This document shows positions 11,116 through 22,050 of a stretch of 64,000 bases of DNA, piece by piece (position 1 is the first letter of the stretch; every line of letters starts with the position of its first letter). The translations under genes and the position numbers were made by a program. The DNA is taken from positions 730,030 through 794,029 of the forward strand of contig NW_005199684.1 of assembly GCF_000372725.1 (NCBI RefSeq), in the 5' to 3' direction. This stretch comes from Emiliania huxleyi CCMP1516. Taxonomy: Eukaryota > Haptophyta > Isochrysidales > Noelaerhabdaceae. The notes beneath the pieces are model-generated. The model was not told the DNA's origin. It did not search any database and saw only the letters and a program-made list of their open reading frames with translations.

Positions 11116-11489
11116 GGGGCCACGGGACGGCTCCCTCGCCCCCCGCTGCGGCACGGGCCGTGGCGCCTCGCAAGGTCTAGCGGCGGGCGGGCAGTGGTGT
11201 GGCAGTGTGGGATGCACAGGCCTGACCATGCTCCGAGGCGTTGTTCCCTACCGCTGTGTGCTGCGGCATTCTGAAAGACCTCCTGTGACATAAGCAACAA
11301 CAAACACAAACTCTCTCAACTCTCTCTCTCTCTCAAGCACAAGCAGGATCCATGGTTTACCCCTTGTGGGCTGACTTGACAACATGACAAGGTAACGGGA
11401 ATGATCAGAATGGCGAGGCCCGGAAAGCGGAATGCGTTCTCAGAACGTTCAGAACACCGGCCACTGGGCCAGAACGTTCTCCCGGTATC

Positions 11490-11697
11490 CGCGGCGGGAT
11501 ATGGCGGGATATGGCGGGATATGGCGGGATATGGCGGGATACCGGGAGATACCGGGAGATACCGGGAGATACCAGGAGATACGAGATACGGGCAGATACG
11601 GGCAGATACGGGCAGATACGGGGAGATGCGAGGAGATGCAAGGAGATACGGGGAGATACAGTCAGATATTGGAGAGATACATCAAGATACCGCAAAA
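11490..11697. repeat. Degenerating 10-11 bp minisatellite
   Basis: The array changes unit along its length. It begins as GGGATATGGC (about 5 copies from 11500), becomes ACCGGGAGAT (about 4), then ACGGGCAGAT (about 4), then looser GGAGATRC units up to about 11690. Neighbouring units are more alike than distant ones, the expected pattern for replication slippage. Confidence 0.9.
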
Positions 11698-11819
11698 AAA
11701 CCGTCCACACTAGGACTACGGGTCAACTCCGTGAGGACCATAGATCACGTGCATCTTGTCGTAGCCGGAGGCAGGGGATGTCGACGTGAAGAGCAAGACC
11801 AAGAGGTGAAGCTAGAGAA

Positions 11820-12380
11820 AAATTAAATATTCTTAGTTTCGCCCTTGCCTCCGACGCTAGAGACAGTCACCACGGATACATACGTCCGTGGGAGTGCCCC
11901 CCTCCCCCACCTGCCCTGCTTACACAGGATAGCATGCCCCGAGAAGCAACGGCGGCATTTGGCGGGGGAAACCAGGGAAGGAGGTTCGGTTTCGAGTTCG
12001 GTTTTTGCTTTTTTCTTTGTGCTCTCGGGGGAATGTTCTCTCGGCGCCCATGGCCTTCTGAGGTTTCGTACTAATGACGTCCTTCTTGGCACTTCGGGCG
12101 TTGGTGCGTGCGTATCTGTGGTTTCATATTCCCCCGGTATTCTATATAGGGTTCGAACGGCCACCTCCCTTTCACTCGCAGCGATTCCTTGCTGGATACC
12201 TTTCCGCAAGCGGAAGGTCGCCAGTTCGAAACCTGCTTTGACCCTTATATTTTTTCTCACCTGAGCGGGCTCAATTTTGCTCTACCGTAGAGGCTCTAGG
12301 TGCCTCCTACGATTCGATCCCGCGTTCTCAGGCAGTCGCCTGGTGCGTTGTTCGTTTTCGTCACGGGAGTGTGTTGTTCA
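11820..12380 (-). mobile_element. SINE-like retroposon, intact copy 2
   Basis: The 561-bp element is flanked by a perfect 17-bp direct repeat, 'gaggtgaagctagagaa', at 11803-11819 and 12381-12397, a target-site duplication of the length made by LINE-type target-primed integration. Read on the minus strand it starts near 12380 and ends in an A/T-rich tail (11820-11835), consistent with a SINE. B-box-like strings (for example 'agttcgaaacc' near 12222 and its counterpart near 12315) suggest tRNA ancestry. No coding capacity. It supplies the unoccupied site for the hAT-like insertion in copy 1. Confidence 0.75.
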
Positions 12381-12724
12381 GAGGTGAAGCTAGAGAACCT
12401 ATACGTACTACCTACCGACGACGTCGACGAACACCCCCAAGTCCCAAGAAACGTGCAACGATGAACGAAAAAACACCCCGCCGCCCCCCGGCTCGCGCGC
12501 CCTGCTAATTTTTTTGCGAAACCCGCTACTATCCCTCATAGAAATCACCTTCAAGCAGCGTGCGTCTTCCACCTGCTATGGGTGATACAAAAATATCATC
12601 CATCCTTCGTATCGTGTCGGCAGTTGGGGTCCTCGGCTCCTCGCCCGCTGGCAGCGAAATTGCGGGTGTGACCGCAGTGATTTGGTGGTGTCATCCCCAC
12701 CACAACCCAAACGCCGTTCCAGAC
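12381..12724. other. Spacer downstream of EXO1
   Basis: Apart from the 17-bp duplication at 12381-12397, no repeat or coding frame is recognised. It probably includes the 3' UTR of the minus-strand nuclease gene. Confidence 0.4.
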
Positions 12725-14795
12725 TCAGGACGTTTCCGCCCTCCCTGGCGCCGCAGGCGCCGCGCCTGGCGCCCCCGCGCCGGTGTAGGCAAACGACTCG
12801 AGCGGCGGCGCGGCGCCCAGCGCCTGCGGCGGCGCATTCTCCGGCGACGGCGCCTTCTTCGGAGCCGCGGGCCGCCGCCCCCTGTGCGCATCTGCGAGCC
12901 GGGCGGAGGGGGGCGCCGCGTATGCGAAGCGGTCGAGGCTGCTCCCCACCGCCGCCGCCGGCGGCGAGGCGTAAGCGGCGCTAGCCTCCTCGCCGCCCGC
13001 CGCCTCGTCTGCGCCGACGTCCGAGCCGCTAGCCGCAGGGCCGCCGCCGACGGATGCGCCCCCTGGGCCGCCGCCGCCCGCCGGAGCGGCCCTCCGATCG
13101 GCCGCTGGAGAGGCCGAGGCCGCCGCCCACGCCGCGCCAGAGCGTGAGGGGAAGAAGCGGCTGCGCTTGGGGGCTGCGGGCGCGGCGTCCGCGGCTGGCG
13201 CGGGCTGCCTTCGGATCGCAACCTTGGACGGGTCCTGAGGGGGCAGGCGGGGGAAGGGGGGTGGGCGGGACGAGGAGGCGGGAGCGAGGCGCGAGGGGAG
13301 CGGCGCGGCGTACGGCATGCGGCGCGGGAGTCAGGCACGCGGGGCTGGCTCATCAGTCATGGATCGAACAGGCCGCGGGGGCGCGGCCACCTGCGACGGC
13401 AGCTTGAAGGCCTTGCGGGCACCGGCCGTCTTGTGGACCGCAGCGCTGTGCATGTACCGCGAAAGCGGCGCCTGCTGCGGCACTGCGACGGGCGCGAGGC
13501 CAGTTGGCACAGGCGCCTCGCTGCCGCCCGCGGCGGCGTCGCGCGGCGGGGCGCCGCTGCCCGCCAAAGGCGCGAGCGGCAGGTGCGTGTCCGGGTGGAT
13601 GTCGCCACGCTGGCAGAGTGCGATGGCGACGTCCCGCGGCAAGTCGGCGCCGCAGTGGGGCATGGGGACGGGCGCCGCGCCGTCAGCGGGAGGCGGCGGC
13701 GGCGTGAGTGGCACCACGGCCTGCATGTCGGGGTCGTAGACTCGCTGGTGGAGAAAGGTCTCCCTCGCCTCGCGCAGCCTCGCGAGGTAGCTGTCCCACC
13801 CGCCGGGGGGCGCCTTTTGGTGGTCCATCTGGCGCACCTTTGAGAGGGGGGGAAGGGGGGGGGGGGGTTTGTTGGCGGAGGGAGGGAGAGAGCGGGGCGG
13901 AGGAATGGAGGGGAGAGGGCGAGGGAGGGCGCGGGAGAGGGGAGGGGAGAGGGGGGGGGGAGAGGGAGAGAGCCCATCTCTGGCGCGGCGAAGCCTTGAC
14001 AACCGCCTCGGCGTTGCCGTGCGCCTTGAGCGCCCTGTGCGCGCCCTTGATCGCGAGGCCGGGCAGTGAGGCGAGGTAGTCGCAGCCGGCGAGGATGCAC
14101 AAGTCGAGCAGCAGCCCGCCGTCCCACAGGCTCCACGGCGAGAAGAGGCGCGACTGCTCGGCGCGGTCGCCACGCGCCGCGGGGTCGGTCAGCTCCTGGA
14201 GGCGCTCGCGGCGGAGGAGGCGGCCGTTCCCGCTGCCGTCCATCTTGAAGAGCACCGCCGGGCAGCCAAAGGGCACCATGTCCGAGTCCTCCGCCACGAC
14301 GAGCTGGACGTGGCCGCGGGTCGCGAGCAGCGCGAGCTGAGCGTCCGCCTCGTAAGGCGCGACGTAGTAGGCGATGTTGTGCCTCCGGCAGGCGAGGATG
14401 AGCTGGTGGGCGTGCTCGGGCGTGATGTCGATCGCCTTGGCGAGCTCGTCCCTCCAGCCCGGCGCGTTGGACTTGAGCATCTCGTTGGCCTCGCGCCGGT
14501 GGCGGTCGCGGGAGGCACGGCGCGACGACTCAGTGGCGGCCTTGGCGGGGAGCGCCGCCCCGTCGAGGACGAGGACGGGCTCGACGCCGTTCTCGCGCAT
14601 CAATTTGAACTTATTGACGCAATAGTCGACGTGCGCGGTCGTGTGGAAGCCGTTTGCCAGTTCGTTGACGCAGGTGTGTGCGGCCTTGTGCAGCCAGGCA
14701 TACCCGTCGATCGCGGCCTTCTTCCCGGTGTACCGGGAGATGTGCGCGTCCTCCATCGCGTCGTCGAGGAAGGGGAGGAGGCTCGGAATACCCAT
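12725..14795 (-). CDS. EXO1: Exonuclease 1 (XPG/Rad2-family 5' nuclease)
   Basis: Exons 13995-14795, 13370-13837 and 12725-13234 (592 aa); the first intron is GC-AG (157 nt, purine/pyrimidine-rich), the second GT-AG. The protein starts MGIPSLLPFL. N- and I-domain acidic residues are in place: D30 (AIDGYAW), D78 (VLVLDGA), E149/D151 (APYEADAQ) and E169-D172 (AEDSDMVPFGC). The helix-two-turn-helix follows (LAGCDYLASLPGLAIKGAH). Exon 2 carries the EXO1-type FLHQRVYDPDMQ segment. The rest is Pro/Ala-rich and ends without a clear MLH1/MSH2-binding motif. EXO1 resects 5' ends in mismatch and double-strand-break repair in the nucleus. It is shorter than animal EXO1 (about 850 aa), mainly in the C-terminal tail. 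Start and phases are firm; the exact exon 2 donor is less certain. Confidence 0.88.
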
Positions 14796-14927
14796 GCGTC
14801 ACCCGACCGGGTCGATGGCGGTTTTAGAGGCGGGGAAGAAAAAGAATTCAGCGTCACAGCCCGCACGAGCGCGAGAACCAGGCCGAGGAGAGTGAGAACT
14901 GCGAGGAGAGATAGGTAGGAAAAGGTG
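14796..14927. other. 5' flank of EXO1
   Basis: Short upstream region between the EXO1 start codon and a dispersed repeat. No motif recognised. Confidence 0.3.
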
Positions 14928-15140
14928 GACGCCCGAGGGTGGTCGACGGCTAGCACCACACTCCTCTCCTTAAAATCCCTGTGTGGCGGCGTGCCGCCGT
15001 CCTCCCCTCCCTCCCTTGGGTTGTCTGGTTTTCTTTCTTTCTTTACATCCTTCATCAATCTCTCTCTGATGAGTCCCCTGCGATAAACAGGTACCCACGC
15101 GGAATCGACCCTATCCAGTGCTCAAGTGCTCAAGGACAAG
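14928..15140 (-). repeat. Dispersed repeat with inverted-repeat-element end
   Basis: Read on the minus strand, 'ccctatccagtgctcaagtg' (about 15110-15130) is the terminal sequence of the element at 58930-59528. It is followed by the 'aaagaaagaaa..acaacccaagg' and 'gattttaaggagaggag' blocks also found at 59280-59410. This is a shortened copy of that family without an obvious second end. Confidence 0.65.
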
Positions 15141-15204
15141 GTAACCACCACACGTCACACCCGGTGTTGCGCGAGAAAAAGAATTCACGTCGCCTTCTTT
15201 TCCT

Positions 15205-15335
15205 TCCAGATCCTGCTTTAAAATCCCTTTGTTTGAGAGAGAGGGGAGTGGCGGCGTGCCGTCCTCCCATCCCTCCCTTACTTGGGGGCGCGTGGGTTTT
15301 CTTTCTTTCTTTCTTTCTTCAAGATCCTGCTCGTG
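15205..15335. repeat. Dispersed TTTCTTTC/CCCTCCCTT repeat
   Basis: A block with 'ttaaaatccctttg', 'ggcggcgtgccgtcctccc' and a (TTTC)n run. It is shared with 14970-15040, 36300-36390, 54430-54500 and 59280-59360. Confidence 0.65.
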
Positions 15336-15479
15336 CAGGTGGGGACCCTGTCCTTCTTCTCCCACCCTCGCTTGGCGTTTCCGTTTTATTCATTAATACG
15401 TTGATAACAACGTACGCGAAGGTCACGTTGCTCACATATGCGGTCACAGTGAAAACACAGTCAATCGCGCCACTCCGCT

Positions 15480-15645
15480 CAACGCCGGATGTAGAGCTCC
15501 ACTCTCGCGCTCAAGTCGTGCTCAAGTTCTCTCCACAGCGCTCTCCAGCGCGCTCTGCATCTCTACAGCTCTACACCGCCTCTACAGTGCTCTACAGCTC
15601 TACACTCTACATCCTCTCACCCCCTCCCTCACCCCTCAGCTGGAC
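15480..15645. mobile_element. Solo right end of the hAT-like element
   Basis: CTCTACA-unit sequence ending 'cctcacccctcag' matches the right terminal repeats of the two longer copies (1155-1337 and 35800-35941), starting at the 'gccggatgtagagctc' motif. No left end is present nearby, so this is a relic from deletion or abortive transposition. Confidence 0.65.
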
Positions 15646-16160
15646 GCCTGGACCTGGACGAGCGGGACCGCTTCACTTGCCCACCAACATCTTGCGCGCG
15701 GCACAAAGGCAGCGGCCGCTAGGGCGGCCGCAGCGAGCGAGGAAAGGGGCTCGACCACCTATCGGGAGCGAGAGAGAACGAAGAGAGCGAGTCGGAGAGT
15801 GCAAGTCAGGTGCAAGTAAAAGAGAGAGGGAGGTCAGGAGGGTCTTACACACACCTATATACCTCACACCTGAGACCCCCCCCACGCGGCGCAATCTCTA
15901 TCGGTCCTCAGTACGACGCATGTGCGCACGCGACGCTCATCGTGACGTGTGTGTGCGCGTCCACACAATGTCCATATCTTTCCACCACCGCGAAACGTGC
16001 GACGCACCGCAGCTGCGCACCGGCCGTTTTCTCGCTCTCCGCCAAGAGATACACCCGAGGAGCCACACGCTCTCCGCCCACCGCCACAAGTCGCTCTCTG
16101 TCGCCTAGCATTGTTCCCTGCTCTCCGCGGCCGGCACGAGCCGTGCCCGAAGCCGGAAAC
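15646..16160. other. Spacer downstream of glucosidase II beta gene
   Basis: No conserved coding frame or repeat recognised. Part is probably the 3' UTR of the minus-strand gene. Confidence 0.35.
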
Positions 16161-19100
16161 TCAGAGCTCATCGTGCTCCTTCTCCTCCTCCTCCTCGCCC
16201 CCCGCCTCGGCCGCCGGCAGTGGCGGCAAGCCCGCCTCCTCGCGCGCGGCAGCGAGCATCGACGCGTCGCACGCCGCAGGCGTGGCGAACACCAGCGCGT
16301 AGGTGCAAACCTCCGGCTCGTCGACGGAGAGGACGACGTTGGCCTCGCCGCACTGCACCGAGACGCGCGCCTGGAGGCGGCGACGGCGCCGGCGGTCGGG
16401 GCGGCGGTGGGTGCGGCGGCGTCAGCGTCGGGCGCGGCGCGGTGGGGGGCTTCGCGGCGCAAGCGGAGGGGAGCGGCGGTGCTGGGGGCGTGGGCCTTGC
16501 GGCCGGTGCCCGTCGCCCAGCAGTGCGACCCGCCAGAGAAGGTCATGACGCCGTCCTCCCACTTGTCCCAGTTGCCCAGCCCGACGCTGCCCGGGTCCTG
16601 CGAGGCGCGGCCCGAGTGTGGGAGGGAGCGTGCGGATGGGGCGCGTCTCTGGCACATGGCGAACGAGGGGCCTGCGAGGCGCGGTCAAAGGGGCAGAGCT
16701 TGTACGAAAACTCGCCGCCTGGCGCGTAGTCGAAGCACTCGCCCTTGAGCGCAAACCACTCGCCGTCTGCGCCAAAGTAGTCGGCGCCGAGCAGCTTCTG
16801 CGGCGGCGGCGGCGTGTGCGGCCGTGAGGGCGGCTGCGGCGAAGGCGGTGGCAAGGGGAGCTCGTGCCTCTACGTCTTTGATGCTCCTCTCCGCATCGCG
16901 CACGGCGTCCAAGGCGCGCCGGTGCTCGCCGCGCAGCCGCTCCGCCTCTGTGGGGGCGGGTGGGGGGGACGGGTTAGCGACGGCCCTGCTTGAAGGGTCG
17001 GGGAAGGGGGGGGGGGGGGTGATCCGAGGCATGACGGGGAGATGGCGAGGACCGGTGGGGGGGCGCTCTTCGGGTCGCGCTCCCCTCCCCCTTCCCCCCT
17101 GGGGGGCACCTGGATGGACAATCCCCTTCGCTGCTTCCCCCCCCTTCGCTGCGCGGCCCCCGCCCGGCAAGAGCGCCAGCGCGGCTCTAGAGAACGCTGC
17201 CACCGCCCCACCGACGGCCCCAGGCAGCGAGTGCAGCCACGCAAGGCTGACCGCGAGCCACCCGCGCTTGCCAGCACGACCTCCTCCTACTCCTCAGGAT
17301 TGCGATCGGTGAAGAGCGGTGCCCGACAACACGAGCAGCGGCGGCGTAGGAGCGGCGGCGCGAAGCGCCAAGGGACGACGCGCGAGGACGAGGCTACTGG
17401 GACGGCTCCCCGGGGCTCTGGCAGGGTGGAGGTGTGGTTTTGAAGGAGGGGGGGGGGGAGGGGGCGGAGGTCTGCACCAGGGTCTGTAGGGAGCCCCTCG
17501 AGCCTCGCGCTCTCGGCGGCGTCGCTCGAGGCTCCGGCGGTGTAGTCCTCGGCGTGGTCGTCGTCGTCGTCGTAGCCGCGCCGGTACTCGTCCTCCTCGC
17601 CGCCACCCTCGCCGTACTCGCCGTCGGGGTAGTCGGCCGCCGCGCCCTCGTCGCCGTGCGGGTAGCTGTCCCCTCCCTCGCCAAGGTCGTCGCCGTCGTG
17701 CGGGTACGTCTCGTCGTCCTCGCCGTGTGGGGGGTAGTCGTCCTCGCTGTGCGGAGGGTAGTCGTCCTCGCCGCCCCCGCCGTACTCGTGGCTGTCGTGC
17801 GGGTAGTCGTCCTCGCCGTGCGGGGGGTAGTCGTCCTCGCCGCCCCCGCCGTACTCGTGGCTGTCGTGCGGGTAGTCGTCCTCGCCGTGTGGGGGGTAGT
17901 CGTCCTCGCCGCCCCCGCCGTACTCGTGGCTGTCGTGCGGGTAGTCGTCCTCGCCGTGTGGGGCGTAGTCGTCCTCGGGCAAGGAAGACGCATCAGGGTC
18001 CACCTGCGTCAGGCGAGCGAGACGAGCCCCCACACAGTTAGGGCAGGGCAGGCGTCTGCTCCCCCCCCCCCCCCCACCCCCGTCTCCCAACCCCCGGCGT
18101 CTCCACGTCCCAAGACGGGCAAGAGCCGCGTGGGCATTCGAAGTGTACAGCGGGTTGGCCCGCCTCCGGCTCGGCGGGATCCGCGGCCGGGTCGCTAGCC
18201 GCCTGTAGGCGAGGGGTGGGGTGGGTGGGTCAGCGTCTCCTCACGCCAGTGGGGGCAAAGGGCAAGCCCCGGTGCGTGAGGTGAGCAGTGAGTTGTTTGC
18301 GAGCGAGCGTGCGTGCGCGCTGTGCGAGTCGGTGTGCGCGAGTGCGCGCAGGCTCGGCGCCTCCGCCTCCGCGGCGGGCGCCGCGCCGAGAACGCCGTAG
18401 CAGCCCCACTTGCCGGCGGTTGGGCCGCACTCGGGCGCTGGCGGGCCGCACGTCTCGCAGTGCGTGCACAGGGCGGTGTCGCTGCAGGAGGCGCAGTAGC
18501 ACGGTACGGCGGACGCCTTGCCCGCTCTCTGCTTGCAGTCGCAGTCTTCGGCCATCACCTGCGGCGAGCGGCGAAGCGGTGGTGGGCGGTGGCAGCCATG
18601 GCCCGCCCCGCCCCCGTGGCGGCGATGGCGGTGGCAGCGGAGGCGGTGGCAGCGGAGGCGGTGGCAGCGGAGGCGGTGGCAGCGGAGGCGGTGGCAGCGG
18701 AGCTCGGCGGCCAAGGAGAGAGGTGGTGCTGGTGGCGTCGGCAGTGGCGGAGAAGAGAGATGCGGAGCAGGCGGCGGTGGCGGCGGCGAGGGTGGCGACG
18801 GCGAGGCTGGCGGCGGCGGCGGTGGCGGTGGAGGCCAAGAGCCGCCGGGGAGAGTCACGAGGGGCGAGAGTCCGTCGGTCACGGTGCGTCGGTGAGTCGG
18901 TCGAGGAGGCGAGACGCACCTCGGGGGGGCACGCGCCATCCACGATGAGCTCCTCGCACTCGCCGCGGTACCCCGACGCCACCGCGTGGCAGCGCGAGCC
19001 GAACTCTTTCCCTCCTCCCCCCGGACCGAGCGACCCGCCGACGCAAACCGTAGAAGCCACCGCGGTCGCCGCGCCGTCGGCCGCGGCGTCCGCCGCGGCG

Positions 19101-20113
19101 CCCACCGCCTCGCCCGCCGCCTCGCCCGCCGCCTCCCCTCCGCCCTCTGCCTCTGCAGCCGCCGCGTCCCCGCTGTCCTCGTCGTCGTCGTCGCCAAACA
19201 ACGAATTCTCTTCCTCCGCCGCCGGCTCCGCCTCGGTCGGGGGCGGGCACGCGGCGAGCGCCTCGGGGTCGGGGCTGACCTCGGCGGTGCACCGCTCGAG
19301 GAGCGCGCGCGTCGCGTTGAGCGCGGCTTCCTCAGCCGCCCTTCGCTCCGCCTGCGGGTGAGGCCGCGCCGCGGGTGAGAGGCGAGTGAGTGAGAGGCGA
19401 CTGCCTCCGCGCGTTCGCGGACGGTGGCGGGCAGAGGGAATGCGCGATTGCTCGTCGCAGAGGCAGAGCGAGCGCTCGCGCGCCTCCGCGGCGGCGCGTG
19501 CCGCCTCCTCCACCTCCTTGCGCTTCCGCTCCTCGTCCTGCATCGCCCGCTCGACCACCTCCGCCGCCTCCTTCTGCTCCTTGAGCGCCGCCTCTGACGC
19601 CTTTGCCTCCTCGAGCGCCGTCTTCTTCTCTGCTACCTCCGACGCCCAGCCGCCCTTGGCCGAGGCGTACTTGGCGACGTACTCTCTGCGCGCCGCGAGG
19701 CCGCGCTCGACGGCGGCCGCGCGCTCCGCCGCCGCGGCGCGGAACGCGGCGCCTTGCGCCTCGCACGCGTCTTGGCAGGTGCCGGCCACGCTCTCATCCG
19801 AGCCGTCGCAGCAGTCGCAGATGCCGTCGTCGACACGCGACGCCGGGAGGACCCGAGGCTTGAAGCCGACGTTGGCGCAGTAAAAGGCGCCGAGCGCGCA
19901 AGCCGAAGTGCCCGGCTCATCCGAACCATCGAGGCAATCACAATAGTCATCGTTGACGCGAGCTGAGGGCATCTCGGCGCCGCCATCTCGGCAGCGGAAA
20001 GTAGGGCCGTTAAAGGAAGGGCGCGCATCGGCGGACACGCCGCGCAGCGCCTCGGCGGACACGCCGCGCAGCGCCTCGGCGGCCGACGCAGGCCAGACCA
20101 GCGACAGGAACAT
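16161..20113 (-). CDS. Glucosidase II beta subunit (PRKCSH/GTB1 type)
   Basis: Non-catalytic subunit that brings glucosidase II to N-glycans in the ER. Exons: 19484-20113, 18920-19351, 18361-18558, 18107-18202, 17478-18003, 16868-16947, 16672-16797, 16496-16597 and 16161-16370; all phases agree (799 aa). A short signal peptide (MFLSLVWPASA) precedes two LDLa-type repeats (VNDDYCDCLDGSDEPGTSAC; VDDGICDCCDGSDE), then a charged coiled coil and an acidic stretch. The MRH domain spans the last three exons: WFALKGECFDYAPGGEFSYK, GSHCWATGTGRK, and VSVQCGEANVVLSVDEPEVC, with the conserved R, Q, E and Y of the mannose pocket. The protein ends EKEHDEL, an ER retrieval signal. Exon 3 adds a Cys cluster (DCDCKQRAGK..CYCASC..CTHCETC) that I do not know from animal orthologues. 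Five introns use GC donors; the one at 16948-17477 is long (530 nt). Confidence 0.9.
17725..17960. repeat. 69-bp coding tandem repeat
   Basis: Three near-identical 69-bp units plus partial ones, starting near 17759, 17828 and 17897. They encode a 23-residue acidic unit (EDDYPHDSHEYGGGG plus EDDYPPHG) in exon 5 of the glucosidase II beta gene. The near-identity of units at third positions points to recent expansion. Confidence 0.9.
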
Positions 20114-20734
20114 TGCTGTGCTGAGGTGTCGCCGCAACAAAAAGATTCTTTTTCCTTCGCTGCACGCGATGGCGGCAAGCCCTCGTGCACGCCCGCCCTC
20201 GACACGCCGAAGACCAACCGGCGACGGACCGCGGTGAGACCGCGCCGCCCTCCGCGCCCGCCCGCGCCCGCAGCGTGACACATGCGCGCGTCCCTCTCCG
20301 CACGGAAACTTGCGCGCCAGCCGCGCAGCAGCCTCACATGCAGCGCGCATTGGCATGCTCGCCCCCTGGGCCGCCGACGGCCCGGTCGAGCGGGCTGCGC
20401 GGCCGCCGCACACCATCAGGCAGGCGCACGACCACCTGCAGCACGCCGCAGCCCACCGCGCAGCCCTCCCAGCCAAGGCTGCGCCTCACAGCTACACAAA
20501 CAGGGCGCACAGCAGAGCACAGCGCATAGCACACGCCGACGCGCGCGCAGCACACGCAGACTCACGCGCGAATCCAACACGCACACGCGCACAGCACGCG
20601 CGCATCGCACGCCAGCGCAGCGCTGCACACAGAGCACACTAGACCATACCAGTGGTACTGGTACCATCGCCTCTTGCACTTTCGCGGCCGTCCTTTGACG
20701 TCCGTGAACACAGGGATTTCAGAGAGAGACTTTA
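20114..20734. other. Divergent spacer, CA-rich
   Basis: This lies between the glucosidase II beta start (-) and the next plus-strand gene. 20500-20640 is rich in CACGCGCA-type dinucleotide sequence. No gene is recognised; it probably holds both promoters. Confidence 0.35.
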
Positions 20735-20815
20735 GAAATCTCTCTCTTGGGATTTCACGGCAAGGAAGGAGTGTGGTGCTAGCCGTCGCCCACCCTTGGG
20801 CGTCTGCAGCGACCT
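20735..20815 (+). repeat. Dispersed repeat fragment
   Basis: 'gtgtggtgctagccgtcg' followed by 'cccacccttgggcgtct' is the same block as 59368-59412, and as 14928-14965 on the other strand. It lies immediately 5' of the coding frame at 20871, so it may contribute the 5' UTR or promoter. Confidence 0.65.
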
Positions 20816-20870
20816 TCATACCGTCCCCGTGTTTTTCTTTTGCGCGACCTCTGCCGCATTCCCGCCGCTT

Positions 20871-21584
20871 ATGCCTCTTGTGACCTATCCCGGCGGCCAG
20901 CGAGAGCGTGACATCTACCTCTACTGGTGGGACGAGCGCGACGGGGACGCGTGGAGTGGCTGGTGGGTCACGCCAGACTTTCCCGGCAACGAAGAGTTTA
21001 TTCTCCATGGACCTCGCGACACAAAGCATCCCGCTGACCTTGCCGTGGGCGAATGGCGCAGTCCGCTCGTAGAGCAGCAGCAGCTTAAGCGCTCTCTCGG
21101 GCTCGGCTTCACGCAGCAGAGCGGTTCGGAGGCGCTGCATGCCGAGGGCCCGGCGAGTCAGCCAGAGCCATGCCACCGCTATTATGCGCGCAGCCTGACA
21201 AGGCCCCACCTCCCGCAGGATGCCGAGACCAATATCATCCCAGACAATGCCTCGATCTACATCTTTGCGAACTACGTCTGGATACCGGACGGCTTGCACC
21301 ACTGCAAGCCGAAGTTCAAGGTGTGTGCCCGAGGCACCGGCACTCGTGCAAGACTCGTCCCTGCCCACCGCGCGCACGGGACCTCGCACCCCGACCTTTG
21401 CCAAACGCCTGACCTCAAGGCGCGAGACCTGACCGCCGAGGAGAGAGCCCAGCGCAGCGGGAAGGCGGGCGGCGGCGGCGCGGAGGGCGGCGGTACCGTG
21501 ATACGCGTTGGGCCGCCCGCGCTGGGCGTGCTCGCGCTCCTCGTAGTCGGCGTCGGTCTCGGGGTCGCGCTGTCGAGGCGTTGA
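20871..21584 (+). CDS. Unknown protein with C-terminal membrane anchor
   Basis: Exons 20871-21320 and 21420-21584 (204 aa) with a 99-nt GT-AG intron. The N-terminal region is Trp/Asp-rich (YLYWWDERDGDAWSGWWVTPD, GNEEF, DTKHPADLAVGEWRSP). A conserved-looking block follows (IIPDNASIYIFANYVWIPDG), then a Gly-rich linker. The last 28 residues form a hydrophobic helix (ALGVLALLVVGVGLGVALSRR), so the protein may be tail-anchored. I do not recognise the family. The Met at 20871 was chosen because residues before it come from the dispersed repeat; an upstream start at 20796 in the same frame is possible. Confidence 0.55.
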   Translation: MPLVTYPGGQRERDIYLYWWDERDGDAWSGWWVTPDFPGNEEFILHGPRDTKHPADLAVGEWRSPLVEQQQLKRSLGLGFTQQSGSEALHAEGPASQPEPCHRYYARSLTRPHLPQDAETNIIPDNASIYIFANYVWIPDGLHHCKPKFKVCARGTGTRARLVPAHRAHGTSHPDLCQTPDLKARDLTAEERAQRSGKAGGGGAEGGGTVIRVGPPALGVLALLVVGVGLGVALSRR

Positions 21585-21944
21585 GGACTCCTGGACGCTC
21601 CTGTGTGTGGTCGCTCGCGACGCGCGCGCGTCTGTCACCCTACATATTTTTCGCATTTCGGGGGGTTGGGACTTGTGAGGTTGTGTCGGGTCGGGCTGGG
21701 ACTTGCTCCTTCTTACCCATCTCCTAGTAGAAGTGTCCGTTTTGTTGTTTTATTATTTAAACGTGGGGTTGCGCTTGTGGTTGGTCTCGGTGGGACTCGG
21801 TATGTTTGCGAACCGGTTTTTCTATAGTCTCTCTTTTACGGCTTTCACCACCACACGCGCACCGACCCGCACGCCGGCCGCGCCGGCGCGTCTCGCTCTC
21901 GGGTCTCGCTCCAACTCGGCCCGGAGGGGGAGGGCGGGGGCGCA

Positions 21945-22050
21945 GGTAGAGGTAGGGCTGGCCTGGGGGGCCTCAGGTAAAGGTAAACCTGTCTCAGACC
22001 GCCGGAGGTAGAGGTAAACGGAGCCCAGGTGAGGGCAGGTAAACGTACGC
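21945..22050 (+). repeat. Cluster of GGTAGAGGTAA-type repeats, left
   Basis: Four spaced copies of AGGTARAGGTAR-like 11-12-mers ('caggtagaggtag', 'caggtaaaggtaa', 'aggtagaggtaa', 'gcaggtaaac'). A matching cluster lies at 23036-23120 in the same orientation, about 1.1 kb away. Confidence 0.75.

Noticed and set aside
11820-12380. tRNA gene inside the SINE-like element
   Set aside because: B-box-like strings are present, but I could not form the acceptor, D and anticodon stems.
16948-17285. Extra hydrophobic exon in the glucosidase II beta gene
   Set aside because: A plausible hydrophobic frame exists, but exon 5 (ending phase 1 at 17478) joins exon 6 (16947) directly in perfect phase to give TDPEAERLRGEH, so no extra exon is needed.
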